Assembly: GCA_900770275.1 (NCBI GenBank)
Contig: CAAGJS010000130.1
Span: forward strand, 1 to 10,342
From: Erysipelotrichaceae bacterium
GTDB taxonomy: Bacteria > Bacillota_I > Bacilli_A > Erysipelotrichales > Erysipelotrichaceae
Direction of reading: 5' to 3'
Length of the DNA stretch: 10,342 nt
The notes under the pieces were generated by a model. It saw only the letters and a program-made list of their open reading frames with translations. It had not been told where the DNA came from and searched no databases. Made by a program: the position numbers and the translations under genes. Positions 1 to 4,967 of this stretch are shown in pieces. Position 1 is the first letter of the stretch, and each line of letters opens with the position of its first letter.

Positions 1-558
1 AAGGAGCAGCAGAAGTCGGTGCAGCGGGCAATTCAAAGCGTGGAAAGGTTCCGCAAGTCGCCGGTGACGGGCATGGTTTCTTTGGAATACATTGAGCAGA
101 GGTATCTGTGGGGAATTCCGTGTTCCGGAAACTTTTATGCCGAAGGTCTCACCTGCTTTGAACAGAATGTGGCGGTGCTGCGCCATGCGCTTCTGGAACA
201 TTCGTTTTCGCAGATCCATTCCTACAGCATTGCGACATCGGTGCAGAAGGAAGTGTTTTTGAAGCGGCAGTTCTGTCCCGATCTGATCTTTGTGTTCGTG
301 GACCATGACCAGAGCAGTGTGCGCAATGATGTGCGTACGGTGGAGAGCGGAATGTATGCATGTATCTATGCGGATAAATTCGATCAGGAACAGGACTATG
401 CCTGCCGTCTTCTGGACTGGTGTAATGCGAATCACTATGCGATTGCGGGCGATTATTTCTGCGAGATTCTGACGGAGTTCAATGTGTTCGACGAGAATCA
501 GCGGGGCATGTTCATGCGTCTGCAGGTGCCGCTGCACTTCGAGAAAAATAAATTGTGA
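1..558 (+). CDS. MerR-family transcriptional regulator, C-terminal part (5' end outside window)
   Basis: The frame is open from base 1 and ends at TGA 556-558, giving 185 visible residues; the DNA-binding helix-turn-helix must lie upstream. The first ~20 residues (KEQQKSVQRAIQSVERF) look like the end of the dimerising helix of MerR proteins. From about residue 25 the sequence resembles a GyrI-like/BmrR-type effector-binding domain, with the typical segment ESGMYACIYAD, then LLDWCNANHYAIAGDYF, and a closing strand MRLQVPLHF. Family knowledge: such proteins bind a small, often hydrophobic or cationic ligand and activate a promoter with a long spacer by twisting the DNA. A promoter of exactly that type begins 19 bases downstream, so the dehydrogenase gene is the likely target (inference). 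A GTG at 19 could be taken as a start, but it lies inside the domain and has no ribosome binding site. The ligand cannot be read from the sequence. Confidence 0.82.
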   Translation, partial: KEQQKSVQRAIQSVERFRKSPVTGMVSLEYIEQRYLWGIPCSGNFYAEGLTCFEQNVAVLRHALLEHSFSQIHSYSIATSVQKEVFLKRQFCPDLIFVFVDHDQSSVRNDVRTVESGMYACIYADKFDQEQDYACRLLDWCNANHYAIAGDYFCEILTEFNVFDENQRGMFMRLQVPLHFEKNKL

Positions 559-577
559 ATTTTTGTTCAAACGGGGG

Positions 578-608
578 TTGACTCTCCTGTTGGTGGAGGC
601 CCTAGGCT
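578..608 (+). promoter_or_regulatory. MerR-type promoter and operator
   Basis: The -35 box TTGACT (578-583) and -10 box TAGGCT (603-608) are separated by 19 bp, two more than optimal for sigma-A. Inside the spacer lies a dyad, CTCC (584-587) and GGAG (595-598), centred near 591. Dyad-in-a-19-bp-spacer is the signature of MerR-family promoters; the dyad sits in the same place as in the CueR-controlled copA promoter as I recall it. A MerR-family gene lies directly upstream. The perfect dyad arms are short (4 bp, extendable by a G-T pair). Confidence 0.72.
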
Positions 609-648
609 GAAAGCAGAAGCAGTACCAAGAAAAAAAGGAGAGACAATC

Positions 649-1674
649 ATGAGAAAGATTAAGGTAGTGCAGTATGGATGCGGCAAGATGGCGAAGTATA
701 CGATCCGCTATGCCTATGAGCATGGCGCCCAGATCGTCGGAGCCATCGACGTAAATCCGGCCGTTGTCGGCATGGATGTTGGTGATTTTGCGGGACTTGG
801 CATTAAGACAGGCGTCAAGATCAGTGACAATGCGGACAAGGTTCTGGACGAGTGTGATGCGGACATTGCGATCGTTACGCTGTTCAGCTTCATCAAGGAT
901 ATTTATCCACATGTAGAGAAGTGCGTGGAGCGCGGCATCAATGTCATTACGACCTGCGAGGAAGCGATCTATCCGTGGACGACGGAAGCTGGTCTGGTGA
1001 ATCGTCTCGATGCGCTGGCCAAGGAACATAACTGCACCGTGACAGGATCGGGTATGCAGGACATCTTCTGGATCAACATGGTCGCGGAAGCCTGTGCAGG
1101 CTGCCATTCGATCAAGAAGCTCAAAGGCGCTTACAGCTACAACGTTGATGAGTACGGCATGGCGCTTGCTAAGGCACATGGCTGCAATCTGACACCGGAA
1201 GAGTTTGAGCAGCAGATTGCGCATCCGGAAGTATTTGAACCTTCCTATGCATGGAATTCGGTGGAAGGCATCTGCAATAAGCTGGGCTTGACGATTACTT
1301 CGATTACGCAGAAACATGTGCCGTGCGTTCTGGATCATGATCTGTTCTCGAAGACGCTGAATGCGACGATTCCGGCTGGACGGTGCATCGGTATGTCGGC
1401 TGTCGTAACGGCAGAGACACTGCAGGGCATTGAAGTAGAAGAAGAGACCATCGGCAAGGTGTATGGACCGGAAGATGGTGATCTCTGCGACTGGAAGATT
1501 GAAGGCGAACCGAACGTTGAGTATCATGTTGTGAAGCCGGCAACCGTTGAACATACATGTGCGACGATCGTGAACCGGATTCCGACGATTCTGCGTGCAC
1601 CGGCAGGCTATGTGACGGCGGATGAGCTGGAGGAACTGCGGTATCTGACGTATCCGATGGAGCTCTATATCTGA
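649..1674 (+). CDS. NAD(P)-dependent dehydrogenase, dihydrodipicolinate reductase / 2,4-diaminopentanoate dehydrogenase-like
   Basis: A 341-residue cytoplasmic protein. The N-terminus is a beta strand followed by a dinucleotide-binding loop (KVVQYGCGKMAKY, residues 5-17), then an IDVNPAVVGMDVG segment that would contact the cofactor ribose, as in DapB-type Rossmann folds. Residues ~98-115 (GINVITTCEEAIYP) match the conserved stretch following the cofactor domain. The length fits 2,4-diaminopentanoate dehydrogenase (about 340 residues, Ord of ornithine fermentation, releasing ammonia with NAD(P)+) better than true DapB (about 270), so lysine biosynthesis is unlikely to be its role. No other ornithine-degradation gene is next to it, so the substrate remains open. 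The start ATG is preceded by AAGGAG (635-640) at good spacing. The MerR-type promoter upstream implies induction by a ligand of the regulator. A terminator follows within 40 bases, so it is probably transcribed alone. Confidence 0.8.
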   Translation: MRKIKVVQYGCGKMAKYTIRYAYEHGAQIVGAIDVNPAVVGMDVGDFAGLGIKTGVKISDNADKVLDECDADIAIVTLFSFIKDIYPHVEKCVERGINVITTCEEAIYPWTTEAGLVNRLDALAKEHNCTVTGSGMQDIFWINMVAEACAGCHSIKKLKGAYSYNVDEYGMALAKAHGCNLTPEEFEQQIAHPEVFEPSYAWNSVEGICNKLGLTITSITQKHVPCVLDHDLFSKTLNATIPAGRCIGMSAVVTAETLQGIEVEEETIGKVYGPEDGDLCDWKIEGEPNVEYHVVKPATVEHTCATIVNRIPTILRAPAGYVTADELEELRYLTYPMELYI

Positions 1675-1700
1675 TCGCTGACGAATTTTAAATCCGATTA

Positions 1701-1729
1701 TTGACGGGAATGAAAGTGCGCTCTATACT
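1701..1729 (+). promoter_or_regulatory. Sigma-A promoter for rplK-rplA
   Basis: TTGACG (1701-1706), a 17-bp spacer and TATACT (1724-1729) match the sigma-A consensus closely, five of six bases in each box. The expected transcription start is near 1736, leaving a leader of about 95 bases. The spacer contains the left arm of the upstream gene's terminator and the -10 box falls in that terminator's loop. Confidence 0.75.
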
Positions 1730-1746
1730 AATCAAGCGCACTTTTT
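1713..1746 (+). terminator. Rho-independent terminator of the dehydrogenase gene
   Basis: A perfect 10-bp inverted repeat, AAAGTGCGCT (1713-1722) and AGCGCACTTT (1735-1744), has a 12-base loop and runs into a T tract (1742-1746). It ends the upstream transcript. The promoter for rplK overlaps it, its -10 box being in the loop. Confidence 0.85.
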
Positions 1747-1760
1747 GTGTGCGTATTCAG

Positions 1761-1799
1761 ATGCGTGGGAGGACAGCAACTGTCCGCATACCACTGCAT
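1761..1799 (+). promoter_or_regulatory. Ribosomal protein L1 autoregulatory leader element
   Basis: The RNA folds as an outer stem ATGCGTGG (1761-1768) with CCAC-T-GCAT (1791-1799, one bulged T), an asymmetric internal loop GA / GCATA, and an inner stem GGACAG (1771-1776) with CTGTCC (1780-1785) closed by CAA. The conserved pieces GTGGGAGG and ATACCAC across the internal loop are those of the L1 binding site on 23S rRNA, which rplK-rplA leaders mimic. Known role in other bacteria: excess free L1 binds the leader and blocks translation of L11 and L1. The element sits 32 bases before the rplK start, next to its ribosome binding site. Confidence 0.8.
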
Positions 1800-1831
1800 G
1801 TGAAACTTTCTATAGATAGGAGGAAAGCCAC

Positions 1832-2257
1832 ATGGCAAAGAAAGTTGCAAAGATCAGCAAACTTCAGTTCCCGGCCGGCGGTGCGAAACCGGGACCTGCT
1901 CTGGCAGCTGCAGGCATCAATATGCCGAAGTTCTGCACAGAGTTCAATGACAAGACCAAGGATCGCAAGGGCGACATTGTTCCTGTTATCATCACCGCTT
2001 ATGAGGATAAGTCGTTTGACTTCGTTCTCAAGACGACTCCGGCAGCAGTTCTTCTGAAGAAGGCTGCAGGTGTTGAGACTGCATCCGGTACGCCGAACAA
2101 GACGACGGCTGGCAAGATTACGGCTGCTCAGCTCAAGGAAATCGCTGAGTACAAGATGCCGGATCTGAACGCGAACGATGTTGATGCGGCAATGAAGATC
2201 ATTGCTGGCACGGCCAAGAATATGGGCATCGCAATTGAAGGCTGGGAGGCAAAGTAA
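1832..2257 (+). CDS. rplK: 50S ribosomal protein L11
   Basis: A 141-residue protein with the two L11 domains. The N-terminal domain (residues 1-~70) shows KLQFPAGGAKPGPAL, INMPKFCTEFN and VPVIITAYEDKSF. The RNA-binding C-terminal domain shows TTPAAVLLKKAAG, GTPNKTTAGKIT and MKIIAGTAKNMGI. L11 binds the GTPase-associated region of 23S rRNA and helps in factor-dependent GTP hydrolysis and RelA-type stringent signalling. Oddity: the usual loop ANP(S/A)PPVGPALG is here AKPGPALA, four residues shorter, so the paired prolines tied to thiostrepton-class binding are absent. As I recall, Mycoplasma L11 has the same short form, so this is probably a clade trait and not damage. The ribosome binding site AGGAGG (1818-1823) fixes the start. 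It is the first gene of the operon; rplA follows after one base. Confidence 0.97.
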   Translation: MAKKVAKISKLQFPAGGAKPGPALAAAGINMPKFCTEFNDKTKDRKGDIVPVIITAYEDKSFDFVLKTTPAAVLLKKAAGVETASGTPNKTTAGKITAAQLKEIAEYKMPDLNANDVDAAMKIIAGTAKNMGIAIEGWEAK

Positions 2258-2258
2258 G

Positions 2259-2936
2259 ATGGCTGGTAAGAAGTATAAGGCAGCGCTCGCCCAGGTCGAT
2301 CGCACAAAGACATACCCGTATGCTGAGGCAGTTGCACTCGCTAAGAAGACGAGCACGACGAAGTTTGATTCTTCGATTGAGGCTTGCTTCAATCTGAACA
2401 TTGATCCGCGTCAGGCAGATCAGAATATCCGTGGCGCTATGGTTCTTCCGAATGGCACGGGCCGTTCGCAGAAGGTCCTGGTCATTGCGGATGGTGCCAA
2501 GGCTGAGGAAGCCAAGGCTGCAGGTGCTGATTTCGTCGGCGCTGATGATATGCTCGAGCAGATCAAGAATGGCTGGCTGGGCTTCGATGTTATCGTTGCT
2601 ACGCCGAACATGATGGGTAAGCTTGGCCGTTTCGGTAAGCTGCTTGGTCCGAAGGGCCTGATGCCGAACCCTAAGACGGGTACGGTTACGATGAACATTG
2701 CGCAGGCTGTTGAAGAGATCAAGAAGGGCAAAGTTGAGTATCGTACGGATAAGGATGGCAACGTCAACGTTATGATTGGCAAGGCTTCCTTCTCGGAAGA
2801 GGCTCTGGCTGAGAACTTCAAGGCTCTCTATGATCAGATTGCCAAGGTTCGTCCGGCTTCGGTCAAGGGCAACTACATGAACTCGGTTACTGTCGCTTCG
2901 ACGATGGGCCCGGGCGTCAAGGTTACGATTGCGTAA
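2259..2936 (+). CDS. rplA: 50S ribosomal protein L1
   Basis: A 225-residue protein, close to the usual ~230. The L1 signature regions are plain: DPRQADQNIRGAMVLPNGTG (residues ~49-68), the RNA-contacting stretch GRFGKLLGPKGLMPNPKTG (~122-140), and the C-terminal VKGNYMNSVTVASTMGPGVKV. L1 forms the mobile L1 stalk at the ribosomal E site and also represses its own operon by binding the leader. The ATG at 2259 is chosen because it begins one base after the rplK stop, has GGGAGG at 2244-2249 inside the rplK tail, and gives the standard MAGKKYKAAL start. An in-frame upstream start at 2202 would add 19 unrelated residues inside rplK. The one-base spacing suggests translational coupling to rplK, which keeps the two proteins equimolar. 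Confidence 0.97.
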   Translation: MAGKKYKAALAQVDRTKTYPYAEAVALAKKTSTTKFDSSIEACFNLNIDPRQADQNIRGAMVLPNGTGRSQKVLVIADGAKAEEAKAAGADFVGADDMLEQIKNGWLGFDVIVATPNMMGKLGRFGKLLGPKGLMPNPKTGTVTMNIAQAVEEIKKGKVEYRTDKDGNVNVMIGKASFSEEALAENFKALYDQIAKVRPASVKGNYMNSVTVASTMGPGVKVTIA

Positions 2937-2959
2937 TTGAATCTGAATTGAGTATTGAT

Positions 2960-2990
2960 GGGGTATACCGCTATGGGATGCCCCTTTTTT
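2960..2990 (+). terminator. Rho-independent terminator of rplK-rplA
   Basis: GGGGTAT (2960-2966) pairs with ATGCCCC (2978-2984, one G-T pair), with a smaller CC/GG pairing inside, followed by six T (2985-2990). It lies 24 bases after the rplA stop, so rplJL is not in this transcript. Confidence 0.88.
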
Positions 2991-3227
2991 GATTTGCTTT
3001 CGATGTCTTTCGGAATGGTTTGCATGTTTGGCGGCAGCTTCCGTATAGGAACCTCTTTTGTGAAGAAGCCGATGATCCTTGCGAATATGTATGATACAGG
3101 GAGATTGAATTGGTTAATTCGACTGGAAGTTACTGAAAGACATACTTTTACCTGGCACTCCCTGAAGTGGAATTTAACTTTTCACTTCAGTAGTGGAATT
3201 TAACTTTTCACTTTCATAAAAATTCCT
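2991..3227. other. Gene-free stretch between rplA and the MATE leader
   Basis: No convincing gene is visible on either strand. A forward frame from 2955 to 3203 begins inside the rplA terminator, has no ribosome binding site and resembles no family I know. The right part (3162-3213) holds a repeated palindromic sequence described separately. The rest shows nothing recognisable and may be worn-down mobile or intergenic DNA. Confidence 0.5.
3162..3213. repeat. Two direct copies of a 22-bp palindromic sequence, possible insertion-sequence end remnant
   Basis: The sequence AGTGGAATTTAAC-TTTTCACTT occurs exactly at 3166-3187 and again at 3192-3213, 26 bases apart. Each copy is an imperfect palindrome. 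The first is extended to CTGAAGTG (3162-3169) facing CACTTCAG (3183-3190), an 11-bp hairpin stem when GAA/TTT pairing is included. Short repeats in tandem near an end are typical transposase binding sites in IS21-type elements, but no transposase gene is present here, so that origin is a guess. Absence of a T tract argues against a terminator. Confidence 0.5.
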
Positions 3228-3255
3228 TTGAAATTAAAAAACTACCGATTAAAAT
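3228..3255 (+). promoter_or_regulatory. Probable sigma-A promoter of the MATE gene
   Basis: TTGAAA (3228-3233) and TAAAAT (3250-3255) lie 16 bp apart; each box differs from consensus at one base. Transcription would begin near 3262, giving a leader of about 100 bases that includes the terminator-like hairpin at 3293-3340. Confidence 0.5.
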
Positions 3256-3292
3256 AATCGATGTTCCAAAAAACATTGATATTCTGCAGATG

Positions 3293-3340
3293 AGTGTGTT
3301 GCCCCAAGGCGTAAATCCGACTTGTAGCAGCACACTTTTT
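3293..3340 (+). terminator. Terminator-like hairpin in the MATE leader (possible attenuator)
   Basis: AGTGTGTTGC (3293-3302) pairs with GCAGCACACT (3327-3336), ten pairs with one G-T, enclosing a 24-base loop. It is followed directly by TTTTTCTTT (from 3336). The hairpin ends 12 bases before the ribosome binding site of the MATE gene. A terminator here would either stop read-through from upstream or act as an attenuator on the MATE transcript. I recognise no known riboswitch class in the leader. Confidence 0.6.
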
Positions 3341-3362
3341 CTTTGTGAAGGGGAGGTTGAAC

Positions 3363-4781
3363 ATGCAGGATCTTACAACGTATCTGACCCGGGAGAAACC
3401 CGGCAGGCTCATGGCGCATTACTCACTGCCATGCATTATTTCACTTCTGGTCGCGGCTCTGTATAACATCGTTGATCAGATTTTTATCGCCAATGCTTCG
3501 TATCTTGGATCTTATGGTAATTCTGCCAATACGGTCGTCTATCCGTTGACTGTTGCGGCTCTATCCATTGCGGTCATGATCGGCGACGGTGTTTGTGCCT
3601 TTTCTTCGATCGCATCAGGAGCTGGCCGGAGCGAGGATTCGCATCATGCGGTTGGCAACGGTATCGTCATGTGCATCGTGTCTTCTCTGATCATCACCAT
3701 TCTGTATCTGGTCTTTGCTGATTCAATCATTACACTCTTTGGCGGGGCGGTATCGCAGCGTACTTTCGAACTGTCGCAGGAATACTTTTTCTGGATTACG
3801 CTTGGGATTCCGTTCTATATGTTCGGTCAGGCTGCCAATCCTATTATTCGTTCCGATGGATCGCCGCGCTTCGCCATGTTTGCGACGCTGGTTGGCTGTG
3901 CAGCCAACATCATTCTTGATCCTATTTTTATCTATCCACTGGGAATGGGCATGAAAGGTGCGGCAATTGCGACTGTGATCGGCCAGATTCTGACCGCCGT
4001 CTTATCTCTTTGGTATCTGAAGGATTTGCGTACGATGCATTTGCAAAAATCGAGCTTTCATCTTGTGCCCAGAGTCATGCGTCAGTCACTGTACCTTGGC
4101 ATGACCTCCTTCCTGTCTCAGATTTCAATCGTATGTTCCATGGCTGTGATGCAGAATATGATCATGCATTATGGAGCCATGGATCCGACTTTTTCGCAGC
4201 CGGAGTATGCTCAGATTCCAATGGCTGTTTTAGGCATTGTAATGAAAGTGTTCCAGATCGTCATCTCGGTATCTGTTGGCATTGCGGCAGGTATGATTCC
4301 GGTGCTGGGATTCAACATTGGTGCGGGGCTGAAGCAGCGTTCCGCAGCTATGTTCAAACTTGTGTTGAAGAATGAGTTTCTTCTTGGTGTCGTTGCGCTC
4401 CTTGTCGTTGAGCTGCTGCCGCGCCAGCTGATCGGTATTTTTGGTGCCGCCAATGAGGCGGAAATCTATACGGAGTTTGCTATGAAATCATTCCGCATCT
4501 ACCTCATTCTGATGCCATTAGCCACCGTTAATAAAGGCACCTTCATCTCGATGCAGGCACTTGGTAAAGCAAAGGAATCTACGCTGCTCTCTCTGTTTAG
4601 GGAAATTGTGCTGGGCTGCGGTCTCGCTATTCTTCTGCCGGTTTTCTTCGGCCTTGATGGCGTTCTTTATTCGATGCCGGTCAGTGATCTGTTTGCTTTT
4701 CTGGTTGCGCTGCACCTGATCCTGGCTACACTGCATGAGCTGCAGAGTGCAGATGCAACAACTTTTGCCGAAGCAAAGTAA
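3363..4781 (+). CDS. MATE-family efflux transporter
   Basis: A 472-residue inner-membrane protein with the twelve-helix pattern of MATE transporters, which export cationic drugs or metabolites in exchange for Na+ or H+. The first helix carries the usual MAHYSLPCIISLLVAALYNIVDQIFI (residues ~20-45). The first half continues with GNSANTVVYPLTVAALSIAVMIGDG and the GSPRFAMFATLVGCAANIILDPIFI segment. The second half repeats the fold from about residue 237, with GIAAGMIPVLGFNIGAGLKQR matching the conserved G-x-x-P-x-x-G-x-N-x-GA motif. Length fits the MepA/DinF-like group. The start is ATG 3363, six bases after AAGGGGAGG (3348-3356); a GTG at 3345 would place that ribosome binding site inside the coding region and is rejected. 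Bordered by its own leader and terminator, it is a single-gene unit. The substrate cannot be predicted. Confidence 0.93.
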   Translation: MQDLTTYLTREKPGRLMAHYSLPCIISLLVAALYNIVDQIFIANASYLGSYGNSANTVVYPLTVAALSIAVMIGDGVCAFSSIASGAGRSEDSHHAVGNGIVMCIVSSLIITILYLVFADSIITLFGGAVSQRTFELSQEYFFWITLGIPFYMFGQAANPIIRSDGSPRFAMFATLVGCAANIILDPIFIYPLGMGMKGAAIATVIGQILTAVLSLWYLKDLRTMHLQKSSFHLVPRVMRQSLYLGMTSFLSQISIVCSMAVMQNMIMHYGAMDPTFSQPEYAQIPMAVLGIVMKVFQIVISVSVGIAAGMIPVLGFNIGAGLKQRSAAMFKLVLKNEFLLGVVALLVVELLPRQLIGIFGAANEAEIYTEFAMKSFRIYLILMPLATVNKGTFISMQALGKAKESTLLSLFREIVLGCGLAILLPVFFGLDGVLYSMPVSDLFAFLVALHLILATLHELQSADATTFAEAK

Positions 4782-4801
4782 AAGATAACGGCAGTAAAAA
4801 A

Positions 4802-4841
4802 CAGCATGAAGATATTGTTACCGTATCTTTGTGCTGCTTTT
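4802..4841 (+). terminator. Rho-independent terminator of the MATE gene
   Basis: A 13-bp stem, CAGCATGAAGATA (4802-4814) with TATCTTTGTGCTG (4824-4836, two G-T pairs), has a 9-base loop. It is flanked by six A on the left and CTTTT-CC-TTT on the right, so it might also work from the opposite strand. Confidence 0.85.
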
Positions 4842-4924
4842 CCTTTGCGTTCTACAGAATGTTTAAAGAGTTAAGAAAATTATCGAAAACGTAAAATAAT
4901 AGAGCAGAAAGTATCTATTTTAGG

Positions 4925-4930
4925 TATAAT
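4925..4930 (+). promoter_or_regulatory. Consensus -10 box for the large surface protein gene
   Basis: A perfect TATAAT lies 37 bases before the chosen ATG at 4968. No good -35 hexamer stands 16-18 bp upstream (the region reads AGAGCAG) and there is no TG extension, so the promoter may need an activator. An ATG at 4929 overlaps this box and therefore cannot be the start of translation if the box is used. Confidence 0.55.
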
Positions 4931-4967
4931 GTTGTTCTTGTGTACCGGTTTAGTGTTAGTGAGGCAT

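Noticed and set aside
2202..2258. Upstream in-frame start for rplA
   Set aside because: The extra 19 residues overlap rplK and do not resemble L1; ATG 2259 has the better ribosome binding site and the standard N-terminus.
1757..2401. Long reverse-strand open frame over rplK and the start of rplA (214 codons)
   Set aside because: It is the complement of two certain ribosomal protein genes and has no recognisable family features; strong codon bias opposite a real gene commonly leaves such frames open.
2955..3203. Forward frame of 82 codons after rplA
   Set aside because: It starts inside the rplA terminator hairpin, has no ribosome binding site, and its last part merely translates the 22-bp repeats.
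3345..3362. GTG start for the MATE gene
   Set aside because: The strong GGGGAGG site would fall within the coding region; ATG 3363 is properly spaced from it.
4929..4967. Upstream ATG for the large surface protein
   Set aside because: It overlaps the perfect TATAAT box, and the added residues would disturb the signal peptide that begins at ATG 4968.
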